A stretch of 64,000 nt of DNA from the NCBI GenBank assembly GCA_026414305.1, contig JAOAJH010000001.1, forward strand, positions 1-64,000, given 5' to 3'. Positions 30,950 to 41,273 of the stretch are shown piece by piece (position 1 is the stretch's first letter; each line of letters starts with the position of its first letter). The position numbers and the translations under genes are program-made. The notes under the pieces were generated by a model. That model saw only the letters and a list, made by a program, of their open reading frames with translations. It did not search any database and was not told where the DNA came from. This DNA is from Candidatus Aenigmatarchaeota archaeon (GTDB taxonomy: Archaea > Aenigmatarchaeota > Aenigmatarchaeia > CG10238-14).

Positions 30950-32299
30950 ATGAACAAAAAAAGAATTGTAGTTTATGTAAGTGCAGGTGGTTTATCTACA
31001 CGATTATATCCATTAACAATTGAAGTTACAAAAGCTTGGTTGGATATAGGAAATAAAACACCTTTTTTTATAGCTTTGCAAAATCTTTTAGCTTTAATTA
31101 AAAACCCCGAAGTTTATATTTTAACACAAGGATTCCAGAATGATATTTTTATAACATCTGAATTAAAAGATGGTTCGAGATTTAGTCAAAATGCATCAAT
31201 AAGATATTTTAGATTTTTTGATGAAACGAAAGATGTGGAAAAAAGGCATATTACTGAAGGAAGTGGGGAAGGATTTATCAATTTTCTTGAAAGATTTGAA
31301 AGAGAACTAGGTGATGCAGTTATACTCTCAATGAATGTAGATAATTTAGCCAATTTTGATCCTAATGATATGTTAAGATATCATAATATGTTTCATAGAG
31401 GTAGACCAGGCGTTACTATAGGTGTCACATATTGGGGAGATAGGCCTGATATAAATCAATTTGGTACAGTAAGATTTGATGAAAAAGGTAAAGTGATAGA
31501 ATTTAGAGAAAAATCTCCAGAACCAGCGTCTTTATATATAAACACAGGAATTGTGATGTTTTCTCCTGAAGTTGTTCAGTTTTTGAGAGGAAGATCTTCA
31601 GAACTTAAAGATTTAGGCGGCCATGTTATACCATTTCTTTTATCAAACGGTGTTTCTGTCTGTGCATATGGGCATCAAACTGAAGGATTTAGACAAATAC
31701 GAGACTGGGTTGATTTTGGAACAATAGAAGCATATTTGAGAGCAAATGGTAATGTTTTGAATGGAATTTACGACTGGTTTGAATTTCAAAATTATGAAAG
31801 ATTGGAGGGAGACAGTTATAGTGCTTTAGTTCATAAAAATTCTTTTGAAACTTTAAAAGATGTATTGAAAAATGGTAAAGTTAGTTTGAAAGATAGATCT
31901 ATTATAGGTTCAGGAATAAATTTGATAGGTCCTGTATCAATATCCAATGCTGTTATAGGACATAATATAACCATCGGAAACGTAGAAGTATCAGGAACTC
32001 AAGAATATCCGGCTGTGCTGCTAGATGCATCCACAATAGTTAATTCAGAGTTACGTTCATCAATTGTTGGCTATAGTTCTTGTTTAAATGCAAAAGACAG
32101 AAAATCTTCAATGGGCGAATTTTCTGTAATAGGTAACAATATAACAGTTGCAAACGCTAGAATTGATTCAAGAGTGAGAGTTGCAGATTCAAGATATACA
32201 GAATTGATTTTATCAACAAACAAGTATGAAATAGTTTATGCTAGCAATAATCTGATATTTTTTGTTGAAAAACAAAGTAGTTATAATCCATTTAGATGA
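30950..32299 (+). CDS. NDP-sugar/ADP-glucose pyrophosphorylase-like nucleotidyltransferase with beta-helix-like C-terminus
   Basis: VYVSAGGLSTRLYPLTIEVTKAWLDIGNKTP; C-terminal left-handed beta-helix-like repeats. Confidence 0.75.
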   Translation: MNKKRIVVYVSAGGLSTRLYPLTIEVTKAWLDIGNKTPFFIALQNLLALIKNPEVYILTQGFQNDIFITSELKDGSRFSQNASIRYFRFFDETKDVEKRHITEGSGEGFINFLERFERELGDAVILSMNVDNLANFDPNDMLRYHNMFHRGRPGVTIGVTYWGDRPDINQFGTVRFDEKGKVIEFREKSPEPASLYINTGIVMFSPEVVQFLRGRSSELKDLGGHVIPFLLSNGVSVCAYGHQTEGFRQIRDWVDFGTIEAYLRANGNVLNGIYDWFEFQNYERLEGDSYSALVHKNSFETLKDVLKNGKVSLKDRSIIGSGINLIGPVSISNAVIGHNITIGNVEVSGTQEYPAVLLDASTIVNSELRSSIVGYSSCLNAKDRKSSMGEFSVIGNNITVANARIDSRVRVADSRYTELILSTNKYEIVYASNNLIFFVEKQSSYNPFR

Positions 32300-32561
32300 T
32301 TGAAAATTCTTTGAATTCGTTTTTATAATCTTGTTCTCTTACATCAATCTCATCAACTCTTGCTAAAATAGGTCCTTTTTTCACATAATTCAAAAAATTT
32401 TCTATTTCTTCATCATCGCCTTCAGCAATTATTTCAACTCTTCCGTCATTCAAATTCTTTACCCAACCTTTTATGTCAAGTTTTTCAGCAACAGTTTTTG
32501 TAAACCATCTAAAGTTGACACCTTGAACACGACCAGAAACAAAAACATGAACGCGTTTCAT
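32292..32561 (-). CDS. acyP: Acylphosphatase
   Basis: VHVFVSGRVQGVNFRWFTKTVAEKLDIKGWVKNLNDGRVEIIAEGD. Confidence 0.95.
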   Translation of the reverse strand: MKRVHVFVSGRVQGVNFRWFTKTVAEKLDIKGWVKNLNDGRVEIIAEGDDEEIENFLNYVKKGPILARVDEIDVREQDYKNEFKEFSII

Positions 32562-32640
32562 ATATATTATTTAATTATTTCATTTTTTATCCTTGACCAA
32601 ACGGTCTGAACTGTTTGTTTGTCGAGAAAACCAGTTTTTT

Positions 32641-32658
32641 GTTATAGTTGACTATAAC
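32641..32658. promoter_or_regulatory. Perfect inverted repeat GTTATAGT-TG-ACTATAAC
   Basis: 8-bp exact arms, in the intergenic region upstream of the ORF at 32697. Confidence 0.55.
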
Positions 32659-32696
32659 ATATTTTTTATTTATTTTCAAGATGATAAACTATTTTC

Positions 32697-33077
32697 ATGA
32701 AGTATGAAAAAGCTTATGATGTCCAGCAAATTATGAAAAAAATCGTTAGTGTATTGAATATGCAGAATATAGACATCAACAGAATAATTTGCATGCGGAG
32801 TTATGGTTCAAAAAGCAGAGCAATAGCGAGAATTTGGAGTTTTCCGAAAATATTTCAAAAAGCACTTGATTGTTCATCATATTACGTGATAGAAGTGATT
32901 TCAGAAAGATTTGACAAATTAAATGAAGATGAAAAGGAAAAGACAATAATACATGAGTTGATGCACATACCAAAAAGTTTTTCTGGTGGTTTGCTGCCAC
33001 ACAAACATCATTCACAAAAAATAAACAGAGAAACTGTAGACAATCTTTATTTAAAGTACAAAATGAAATCTTTATAA
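32697..33077 (+). CDS. Putative zinc metallopeptidase (HExxH)
   Basis: TIIHELMHIPKSFSGGLLPHKHH. Confidence 0.7.
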   Translation: MKYEKAYDVQQIMKKIVSVLNMQNIDINRIICMRSYGSKSRAIARIWSFPKIFQKALDCSSYYVIEVISERFDKLNEDEKEKTIIHELMHIPKSFSGGLLPHKHHSQKINRETVDNLYLKYKMKSL

Positions 33078-33101
33078 TTGAAGACATATAAAGTGATTTT
33101 T

Positions 33102-34025
33102 ATGATAGAATTCTATATCAAAACAATAAAAGATCAAAATTTGCAAAAAATAACAGAATTTAAACCAGGGTGCTGGATAAATTTAGAAGCTCCTGAGAAA
33201 AATGAAATAGAAGAAATTTCAAAAGATTTGAAAATAGATGAAGAATGGATAAACAGTTGTTTGGATATAGATGAAAAGTCAAGAGTTGAAACAGAAAATG
33301 GAAATGTTTTGCTGATAACAAGAATACCTTACAAAGATGAGGATGAAATAACAACTCTGCCTTTTGGTATAATAATAACAAAAGACTGTTTACTGACGGT
33401 TTCAAGTCTTGACAATCTTGTCCTTCAGGATATAAAAAATGAAAAAATTAAGGTATATACAACCCAAAGAGTAAGATTTGTCTTGAAAATTTTTGAAAGA
33501 GTCAATAGGCATTATGACAAGTTTTTGACTGAATTAAGAAGAAAATCAGAAATGATAGAGGATATGCTGACGACATCTCTAAGCAACAAAGAGATAGAAA
33601 ATTTGCTTAAAATACAGAAAACTTTGATATATTTCAGCAGTGCTGTTGTGGCAAACGAAATAGTTTTTGAAAAAGTAAATTCAGGAAAGATTTTGAAACT
33701 TTATGAAGAGGATAAAGATATAACAGATGAGATTGTTCTGTCCAATAGGGAGATATACGAAGCTATAAAAATAATGAGAGATGTTTTGAGCAACACTTTG
33801 GATGCATATGCTTCAATAATATCAAATAATTTGAACATAGTCATGAAGTTTCTGGCATCTGTCAGCATAATATTAACATTTCCAGTTATGATAGCATCTT
33901 ATTATGGTATGAATGTAGGTTTGCCGTTTCAAAACGAGCCTTATGCCTTTGGGTTAATTTTGCTAATGTCTTTGATAGCAGTTATAGGGGTATTTGTCCT
34001 ATTCAAGAAAAAGAATTGGTTATAA
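33102..34025 (+). CDS. corA: CorA-family divalent cation transporter
   Basis: C-terminal TM1 with YYGMNVGLPF (GMN motif). Confidence 0.92.
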   Translation: MIEFYIKTIKDQNLQKITEFKPGCWINLEAPEKNEIEEISKDLKIDEEWINSCLDIDEKSRVETENGNVLLITRIPYKDEDEITTLPFGIIITKDCLLTVSSLDNLVLQDIKNEKIKVYTTQRVRFVLKIFERVNRHYDKFLTELRRKSEMIEDMLTTSLSNKEIENLLKIQKTLIYFSSAVVANEIVFEKVNSGKILKLYEEDKDITDEIVLSNREIYEAIKIMRDVLSNTLDAYASIISNNLNIVMKFLASVSIILTFPVMIASYYGMNVGLPFQNEPYAFGLILLMSLIAVIGVFVLFKKKNWL

Positions 34026-34053
34026 TTTAATTAATAAAAGCGTAATATATTTT

Positions 34054-34536
34054 ATGAAAAAATTAAAGATAGGGTGGTTTTCTTTTACTTGTTGTGAGGA
34101 CTCGACAATAATATTCATAGAATTAATGAACGATCATTTCAAAGATTGGGAAAAACTTATAGATTTCAAATATTTTAGGACTTTGAAGAACAACAATGAC
34201 ATGACTGATTTGGATGTTGCCTTTGTAGAAGGTGCAATAGCAAATTATAAAGAAGAGGAAATAGTAAAAGAGATAAGAAAAAATTGCAAAAAACTAGTAG
34301 CAGTTGGAAATTGTGCTTGTGTCGGCAGTCCATCAAATCAAAGAAATTCTTTTGATCAAGAAACAAAACAAGAGATACAGTTTATACTTGACAGGTTTGG
34401 TCATAGAGAAAAGGTGTCACCTGTTTCTGAGATTGTCAGGGTTGATGATAGCATTCCTGGCTGTCCAATGTCAGAGCAATTGTTTTTGGAAAAATTAGAA
34501 CAATATTTCAAAGAGTTTGGTGTTAAAAATGCATAA
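34054..34536 (+). CDS. [NiFe] hydrogenase small subunit (NuoB-like 20 kDa)
   Basis: KIGWFSFTCCEDSTIIFIELMND...VGNCACVGSPSNQRN...PGCPMSEQ. Confidence 0.88.
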   Translation: MKKLKIGWFSFTCCEDSTIIFIELMNDHFKDWEKLIDFKYFRTLKNNNDMTDLDVAFVEGAIANYKEEEIVKEIRKNCKKLVAVGNCACVGSPSNQRNSFDQETKQEIQFILDRFGHREKVSPVSEIVRVDDSIPGCPMSEQLFLEKLEQYFKEFGVKNA

Positions 34537-35806
34537 GGATTTTGACATAAACATTGATCATATAAGCAAAACCGAAGGTCATGCTGATTTAGAGATAAGA
34601 GTAAGAGACGGCGTTGTTGAAGATGTTAAATTGAAAATAAGCGAGAACAAGAGATTCTATACACAAGCAGTAAGAAACAAAGTTTTTAATGGAGTGCCGC
34701 AGCTAGTCTCTAGAATATGTGGGACTTGCAGCATAGCGCATTTGACTTGCAGCACAGAAGCTGTTGAAAAGGCATTGAAAATACAGCCATCAGAACAGAC
34801 AATGCTTTTGAGAAAGCTGACAATGTATGGAATGATGATAAGAGATCATGCTATGCATTTGTATTTTTTTGTCATGCCTGACATTTTAAATAAAGATTCT
34901 GTTTTAGAATTCGATGCTAACGAAAGAAAATGGGTTGAAGATGCTTTTACTGTTAAAGGAGCTGGCAATAATCTATCAAAACTAATTGCCGGAAGAGCTG
35001 TTCATGCCACTTATGAGCAAATAGGATATTTCTCAAGCATACCAAAAAAAGATGACATAAAAAAAATGATTATGGAATTAAAATCAGTTAGGCAAAAAAC
35101 AATAGATTTAGTTGATTTTCTTTTCAATTGCAATTTCAATTTTGAAAGAAAGACAAATTTTGTCGCATTGTGCACAAATGATTTTAGCTTTTTGGAAGGA
35201 AAAATAAAAAGCGCTGATGGAAATGTAATTGAAGAAGAAGATTACTGGGATTATTTGAATAGAGTTGTCATACCATATTCTCAGGCAACAGGTTTTACTT
35301 TTCAAGGCAAAGAATATATGGTCGGCGCCTCTGCAAGGCTAGCTTTAAACAAGAATGCTTTGCATAAAGAAACAAAAAGAGATCTTTCAAAATATATTAA
35401 CATATTTCCATCTTACAATGTTTATCACAATAACTTGGCTCAGGCTATTGAAATATTGCATTCCATTGATCATTCTATTGAAATATTGGAAACAACAGAA
35501 TTCAAAGACGAGCCAAGGCCAGAAATAAAGATGAAAGCAGGAAAAGGCATAGGCGTTGTAGAAGCACCAAGAGGCACGCTTTATCACATGATTGATTTGG
35601 ATGATAGTGGAAAAATAAGGTATGGAAATTTCGTCATACCAACAGCGCAAAATCAAATAAAAATGGAGAATGACATAAGAGAGCTAGTGCCAAAAATAAT
35701 CGATAAAAGCAAGCATGAAATACAGCATGAAATTGAAAAACTGATAAGGGCTTATGATCCTTGCATGAGTTGTGCTAGCCACTTTTTAAAAATAAAATGG
35801 AAATAG
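34517..35806 (+). CDS. [NiFe] hydrogenase large subunit
   Basis: L1 RICGTCSIAHLTC; L2 DPCMSCASH followed by 7-aa tail FLKIKWK; start more likely ATG at 34529. Confidence 0.92.
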   Translation: MVLKMHKDFDINIDHISKTEGHADLEIRVRDGVVEDVKLKISENKRFYTQAVRNKVFNGVPQLVSRICGTCSIAHLTCSTEAVEKALKIQPSEQTMLLRKLTMYGMMIRDHAMHLYFFVMPDILNKDSVLEFDANERKWVEDAFTVKGAGNNLSKLIAGRAVHATYEQIGYFSSIPKKDDIKKMIMELKSVRQKTIDLVDFLFNCNFNFERKTNFVALCTNDFSFLEGKIKSADGNVIEEEDYWDYLNRVVIPYSQATGFTFQGKEYMVGASARLALNKNALHKETKRDLSKYINIFPSYNVYHNNLAQAIEILHSIDHSIEILETTEFKDEPRPEIKMKAGKGIGVVEAPRGTLYHMIDLDDSGKIRYGNFVIPTAQNQIKMENDIRELVPKIIDKSKHEIQHEIEKLIRAYDPCMSCASHFLKIKWK

Positions 35807-35808
35807 GA

Positions 35809-36207
35809 TTATTTTTTGCACAATGAATTTATCACTTCTGTTACTTGGTCTATAGCTTCTTGCTTGCTTATATTAATAGGAACTCCTATTATTGTAACTC
35901 TATCTATCATGTTTGTGTTTTTCATTAGTTTCAGTGTGTATGCCAAGTCAAAATCGTGTACAGATAGTATTCTGTTCACTTCCAAAATGTCTATGTTTGT
36001 TATCAATTCAACTTTGCTTATACCTTCAACTGAATCCAAAATATAGAGGTTTCTTCCCTCTTTTTGCAAATCCTCAACAGCGTCAAATTCCTTGAATTCT
36101 ATTTTTGGAAATTTTTTTTGCAAAGTTGTTATTAATGACGGAGGCAAACTATCCTTTCTTACAAGAGGATTGCCAAATACTAGAATTTTTGTTATTTTCG
36201 TCATCAA
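35809..36207 (-). CDS. Hydrogenase maturation endopeptidase-like protein
   Basis: ILVFGNPLVRKDSLPPSLITTL...FDAVEDL...ILDSVEG; adjacent to hydrogenase large subunit. Confidence 0.75.
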   Translation of the reverse strand: MMTKITKILVFGNPLVRKDSLPPSLITTLQKKFPKIEFKEFDAVEDLQKEGRNLYILDSVEGISKVELITNIDILEVNRILSVHDFDLAYTLKLMKNTNMIDRVTIIGVPINISKQEAIDQVTEVINSLCKK

Positions 36208-36283
36208 TAATTATGTTATTTTTAAAATTTATTTTTATTTGACAATCAGCAAGTATTAATCTTTAACTTTTTTAATCTTTTCA

Positions 36284-36970
36284 ATGGAAGCTATTATTCT
36301 TGCAGGCGGCAAAGGAAGCAGAATGGAATCTGAATATCCGAAAGCATTAACACCTATAAAAAACAGGACTATTTTAGATTTGCAATTGTATTATCTTTTT
36401 TCACATGGTGTGAATCGTGCATTACTAGCTTTGGGATATGGAAGTAATGATATAATTAATCATGTTGAGCGAGAATGGAAAGGTTATGTAGAAAACAATA
36501 GATATGAAATAATTTATTCAGTTGAAACTAGCCAAGCAGGCACAGCAGGCGCTTTGAAATTAGCTTTAGAACATTGCAAAGACCCATATGTTCTTGTGTT
36601 GAATTGCGATGATATAGCTGATATAGATATAGCGAGTTTGTATGCAAGACAGAAAAACACAATATGTGTCGCTCATCCAAGATTGCCTTTTGGTTTGGTG
36701 AGACAAGGCGATAATGGATATGCTGAGTTTGTTGAAAAACCAAGAATTAATAATATGTGGGTAAGTTGTGGATGGTATTTGATTTCTAGACATGAACAAA
36801 AATACTTACCTGATCAAGGTAGTTTGGAAGAAGATGTTTTTCAAAAAAGAAGAGTTAGATTAACTATTTTTGAGCACTATGGTTTTTGGATGCCTATAAA
36901 TACAAGAAAAGATGTTGAAGAATTTGAAAAATCTGAATTACCTGAAATATTCAAAGATTATTTAAGTTGA
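36284..36970 (+). CDS. Sugar-phosphate nucleotidyltransferase
   Basis: MEAIILAGGKGSRMESEYPKALTPIKNRTILDLQL. Confidence 0.88.
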   Translation: MEAIILAGGKGSRMESEYPKALTPIKNRTILDLQLYYLFSHGVNRALLALGYGSNDIINHVEREWKGYVENNRYEIIYSVETSQAGTAGALKLALEHCKDPYVLVLNCDDIADIDIASLYARQKNTICVAHPRLPFGLVRQGDNGYAEFVEKPRINNMWVSCGWYLISRHEQKYLPDQGSLEEDVFQKRRVRLTIFEHYGFWMPINTRKDVEEFEKSELPEIFKDYLS

Positions 36971-38354
36971 TGCTCTTATCATATTCAGCAAATACAACAT
37001 TTTTTGTAAAATTCTTGAATAATTCAGGATGTTGTGTGTGTATTGGAAAGACATTTTTAGGTTTTATTGATTTTATAATTTCTTTTATTTCATTTTCGCT
37101 TGCATGTCCAGAAGCATGAGCATTTTCAAGCTTTAATCTAAAATGATTCAACCAATTCATCATTCTATTATAATCTATTGCCTGCTCTTCGTCGTGCGGC
37201 TCTGAAGTAGAATAAATATATGTGCTATTTGCTTCAGGTTTTAAGTCAATCAACTCTTTCAAATCATAATAGTCAAGAAAAACAACAAATTTGTTCTGTT
37301 TTTTTCTGACATCATCAGCTGTTACAGTTTCATAATTTAGAAACTTTCTTTCCCATGTTGCATAATCGTTTTCTGTATAAGTTCCCCATGATGCTTTGTG
37401 TAGATATATCTTCACATCCTTTAATTTAGGTATTTTCAAACCTTTGTCTGCTTGCAATTCTTCAAGAAGATAAGCGAATTTTGTCGGTATTGCCAACTCT
37501 CTGCCATTTTCTTCGCATGCAGCGAAAAAACTGTTGAATCTATCAACGTCTTTCATTGGAAAGTTTGCTATTACCAAATTTTTGGTTGATTTTATAGTGT
37601 CTTTAACTTTTTCGTAAACTTGGTTTTCTGTCATTGTTGCTCTTTCATTTCCAACTCTTGTTCCTTCGCAAATCAAATAATCAACACCTTCTGCCTTTTT
37701 TACAAAATCCCATGTCATCGAGCTTTTGTGTCCATGCAACCTCAAATCACCTGTATATGCTATCTCTATTCCATCTACATGTATAACAAAGCCATATGCT
37801 CCTGGGATGCTGTGATCTACATGAACAGGTTCTATTTCAAAATCGCCTATTTTTATCTTGTCACCAGTCCTGAATGTTTTGAAAATTCTTTCTGTTTTCG
37901 GTTTTGATGATCTATTTACAAAGTTTTCTTTGTAGAAATAGTAATCTGTGTAAAAATTTTGCTGTGATGACTCTTGCAAAGCCTTTAATATTATTTTGCT
38001 TGTTTCACCGCAGAATATATTCATGCCTTTATGCAAGAGAGAAATGTTTGAAGAGTGATCTGCGTGAGCATGACTTAAAACAACGCCATCAAACTCAGGC
38101 TTGTCAGAAGTTTTCCTCTTCTCGTTCATTAACAAATCATTTCTATATATGCCATGAAGATTGGGTATTATACCCAAGTCAAGATAATCGCCTATGCCGT
38201 TTGACACTCTTGGCTGCAAAAAATCAGAATAGAATTTGCCATATTTTGAAAAACTTAAACCAAAATCAAGAAAAATTCTAGTTTGCTTTGTTTCCAACAA
38301 TATTTTATTGCCGCCAATTTCGTTAATGCCGCCAAAAAATGTGAGTTTTACCAT
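36951..38354 (-). CDS. MBL-fold ribonuclease (RNase J-like)
   Basis: FFGGINEIGGNKILLE, SHAHADHSS, CEGTRVG, HASGHAS. Confidence 0.85.
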   Translation of the reverse strand: MVKLTFFGGINEIGGNKILLETKQTRIFLDFGLSFSKYGKFYSDFLQPRVSNGIGDYLDLGIIPNLHGIYRNDLLMNEKRKTSDKPEFDGVVLSHAHADHSSNISLLHKGMNIFCGETSKIILKALQESSQQNFYTDYYFYKENFVNRSSKPKTERIFKTFRTGDKIKIGDFEIEPVHVDHSIPGAYGFVIHVDGIEIAYTGDLRLHGHKSSMTWDFVKKAEGVDYLICEGTRVGNERATMTENQVYEKVKDTIKSTKNLVIANFPMKDVDRFNSFFAACEENGRELAIPTKFAYLLEELQADKGLKIPKLKDVKIYLHKASWGTYTENDYATWERKFLNYETVTADDVRKKQNKFVVFLDYYDLKELIDLKPEANSTYIYSTSEPHDEEQAIDYNRMMNWLNHFRLKLENAHASGHASENEIKEIIKSIKPKNVFPIHTQHPELFKNFTKNVVFAEYDKSINLNNL

Positions 38355-38375
38355 AAAATTAGATTGTGAAATAAT

Positions 38376-39905
38376 CTAATTATATTTTACTTTCATTATT
38401 CTATCTAGCCTAAAAGTTTTCAAATTTTTTGAATCATAGCATAAAAGACCTTTGTATCTCTTCCCCATATAGACCATTTCACCGACTTTGACAGGTTTTA
38501 CAATTCTTTCTATGACTTGATCATTCTTTTTCAAATAAATTATTTTTATTTGCTTGTCATTTCTTATTGCATTTTCTATCATCATCATTATATCTTCATC
38601 CTTTTCATTCCCATAATTCATCCTTTTCAATCTTGACACAAAATTAACAATCTTCCAGTCAACCATTACATCCTCCTTTCTTATAGGCTTTTTAAGAACA
38701 ATTCCATTTAAACTTGTGCATCTGCTTAACGCAACATATACTTGGCCATGAGCAAATGCGCCGCTACCAATGTCTATTATCACTTTGTCAAATGTTTTTC
38801 CTTGACTTTTATGTATTGTTATTGCCCACGCAGGCTTTATTGGATATTGAATAAAAGATCCAACAACTCTTGATTCTATTGACTGGGTTGAATCATCAAA
38901 AAATATGTCATATATATTCCAAGTATATGGTGTTATTTGAACTATTTTTTTATCTAAAAGTTCAATGCTTATTACATCATTGCCATCTTCATTTCTTTCT
39001 ATCTCAACTATCTTTCCAATGCTGCCATTAATCCATCTTCCCAAATTATCGTTGTTTATGAGCATGACTTGAGATCCAATTTTCACTGCTAGTTCTTTTT
39101 CCAACGGCAAATAACTTTCTGGAAAACTTCCTTTAACAATACCTTGATAATAATAAAAATTGCCTTTAATCTTGTCCATGTTTTCCTTGTTTATCTTGTC
39201 TGCAATCTCTTTTGTTGATGTCAAAACTATATAGAAATCATTGGTTTCAGGCTGAAAATTAGGCAAATATCTCCTGTTTATTTCTTTTAATTGCTCATCT
39301 GTCAATGAGTTGTTTCTCACAGCATTCAGTATTTCTATAAATTTTTGGTCTTTTTGCCTGTATATTTTTTCCAGCTCAACAAATTCAAAATCCAAATTTT
39401 CAAATGCCTTTGCATCAAAGAAATATTGCGATTTGTAAAAACCCTTGAATATATTTTTTTCAAAATTTTTCACAACAGGCGGTAATTGATATAAATCACC
39501 GAACAATATCATTTGCACTCCACCAAATGGTTTATTTTTGTCCTTTCCATTAATACGCATAAACTTGTCTATACAATCAAACAAATCAGCCCTTACCATT
39601 GATATTTCATCTATTACTATTGCGTCCAAACTTCTGTATATTTTGGAATCTCTTGCTTTTTTCACCTTGCTTGCAGTTATGTCAGGCCTAAATTTAAAAA
39701 ATGAATGAATTGTGACTCCTTTTACATTTACAGCAGCAACACCGGTTGGTGCTAAAACAACTATATTCTTTTTTGTGTTGTTTCTGAAATAGTCTAGCAA
39801 CGTTGACTTGCCAGTGCCAGCTCTACCTGTTATTAAAACATGACTATCAGAATTTTCCATCAATTCAAACGCTTGCTTGAATTTCTCATTTATTTCTATC
39901 TTCAT
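38376..39905 (-). CDS. Pif1-like SF1B DNA helicase with C-terminal WYL-like domain
   Basis: VLITGRAGTGKSTLLDYF, APTGVAAVNVKGVTIHSFFKF, AITIHKSQGKTFDKV; C-terminus IKIIYLKKNDQVIERIVKPVKVGEMVYMGKRYKGLLCYDSKNLKTFRLDRI. Confidence 0.88.
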   Translation of the reverse strand: MKIEINEKFKQAFELMENSDSHVLITGRAGTGKSTLLDYFRNNTKKNIVVLAPTGVAAVNVKGVTIHSFFKFRPDITASKVKKARDSKIYRSLDAIVIDEISMVRADLFDCIDKFMRINGKDKNKPFGGVQMILFGDLYQLPPVVKNFEKNIFKGFYKSQYFFDAKAFENLDFEFVELEKIYRQKDQKFIEILNAVRNNSLTDEQLKEINRRYLPNFQPETNDFYIVLTSTKEIADKINKENMDKIKGNFYYYQGIVKGSFPESYLPLEKELAVKIGSQVMLINNDNLGRWINGSIGKIVEIERNEDGNDVISIELLDKKIVQITPYTWNIYDIFFDDSTQSIESRVVGSFIQYPIKPAWAITIHKSQGKTFDKVIIDIGSGAFAHGQVYVALSRCTSLNGIVLKKPIRKEDVMVDWKIVNFVSRLKRMNYGNEKDEDIMMMIENAIRNDKQIKIIYLKKNDQVIERIVKPVKVGEMVYMGKRYKGLLCYDSKNLKTFRLDRIMKVKYN

Positions 39906-40368
39906 TTAAAATCATCCTTCTACTTTTAGGCAGTATGTTTTCAATCTTTCCATTTTCTCTCAAAACACCACAACCAAAAAAATCATTTTTATGCCTAACA
40001 ATCACAAAATTGTTTTCTTCGCAATTTTCACATTTGCAATAAACATCTTTTCCAGCAACATAGCCATTTATGTCATCGATCTCAGCTATGTTTTTTGTCG
40101 CATTTTTACCCAAGAGCATGCTTCCTTCAATCGAAAGCTGTATTTTGTTGTTTCTTTTTATCTTGCCAAAATACAAACCAATTGAATTCACCCTTTTTAT
40201 ATTTTTTAATTCAATTTTTGCAAGATCTCTCGAGCAAAGCCAAATTTTTTCATCAGCAGATATTATTACAACATAATCTCTTATTCTAAATTCACAACCA
40301 TAATTGTTTTTAATCAATTGTTCTATTTCTTTTGACTCCTTTGAATTCAGCATTTTCTTAATTTGCAT
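39886..40368 (-). CDS. Pre-PUA/PUA-type RNA-binding protein
   Basis: NIP7-like pattern; GKNATKNIAEIDDINGYVAGKDVYC; overlaps the upstream m5C methylase gene. Confidence 0.55.
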   Translation of the reverse strand: MQIKKMLNSKESKEIEQLIKNNYGCEFRIRDYVVIISADEKIWLCSRDLAKIELKNIKRVNSIGLYFGKIKRNNKIQLSIEGSMLLGKNATKNIAEIDDINGYVAGKDVYCKCENCEENNFVIVRHKNDFFGCGVLRENGKIENILPKSRRMILNEDRNK

Positions 40369-41246
40369 ATGAAAAACCCTTCTGTCATGTTGTCAAACGG
40401 ATTTATTCTAACAGCATTTTTGACACTTGAATCATATTCTCGCTTTTCAAATCCTGTTAAAGGATCTCGAGTTTTAATGTGACTCAATTTTATTTTCTCT
40501 GTCTTTAAATTAAGATTTTTGACAGCAAAGTCTATAACTTCTTCATTTTCTTCAGGATCAATCGAACATGTGGAATATACTATAACGCCCTCATCATTCA
40601 AACATTTATATGCTGATTCCAAAAGCTGTTTTTGTAATCTGCTTAGTTGATTTACCTTTCCCTGATTCCATGAACTGAAAACATTTGGATTTGAAATGCA
40701 TGTGCCAGAAGAACTGCAAGGAGCATCTAAAAGAATTTTATCAAAACTGACTTGCATTTTATGAATCCATCTACCATCCAAATTTGTCACAATTGTGTTT
40801 GCAACACCACATTTTTGCAAATTGAATCTAAGAGCTGTTAATCTTTTCATGCTAATGTCATTTGCCACTATCAAACCTTTGTTGTCCATTAAAGCCGCCA
40901 TTTGAGTGGTTTTTGATCCTGGTGAGGCTGTCATATCTAACACCAATTCATTTTCTTTAGGGTCCAAAACAATAGGCGGAATCATGCTTGCAGAATCCTG
41001 TATGTAATAATAACCCAAAAAGTATTCTATTGTGCTTGTTATGTTTTCACTTGAAACAAAAAAACCATGGTCGCACCAAGGGATCTTTTCTATTTCAAAA
41101 AAGTTCAACCTTTCAATCAATTCTTTTTTCGAAATTTTCAGAGTGTTGACCCTAAAAGATTTTTTTAATTTCACGCTTGCATTAAATTTATCAAAACTTT
41201 CAGGATAAATTGTCCTTATTTTCTCCTCAAGTAATTTAGGAATCAT
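40347..41246 (-). CDS. NOL1/NOP2/Sun-family RNA m5C methyltransferase
   Basis: LDMTASPGSKTTQMAALMDNKG, LLDAPCSSSGT, VYSTCSIDPEENEEVI. Confidence 0.92.
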   Translation of the reverse strand: MIPKLLEEKIRTIYPESFDKFNASVKLKKSFRVNTLKISKKELIERLNFFEIEKIPWCDHGFFVSSENITSTIEYFLGYYYIQDSASMIPPIVLDPKENELVLDMTASPGSKTTQMAALMDNKGLIVANDISMKRLTALRFNLQKCGVANTIVTNLDGRWIHKMQVSFDKILLDAPCSSSGTCISNPNVFSSWNQGKVNQLSRLQKQLLESAYKCLNDEGVIVYSTCSIDPEENEEVIDFAVKNLNLKTEKIKLSHIKTRDPLTGFEKREYDSSVKNAVRINPFDNMTEGFFICKLRKC

Positions 41247-41273
41247 AAAGAATGAATTTATTTCACAAATATT

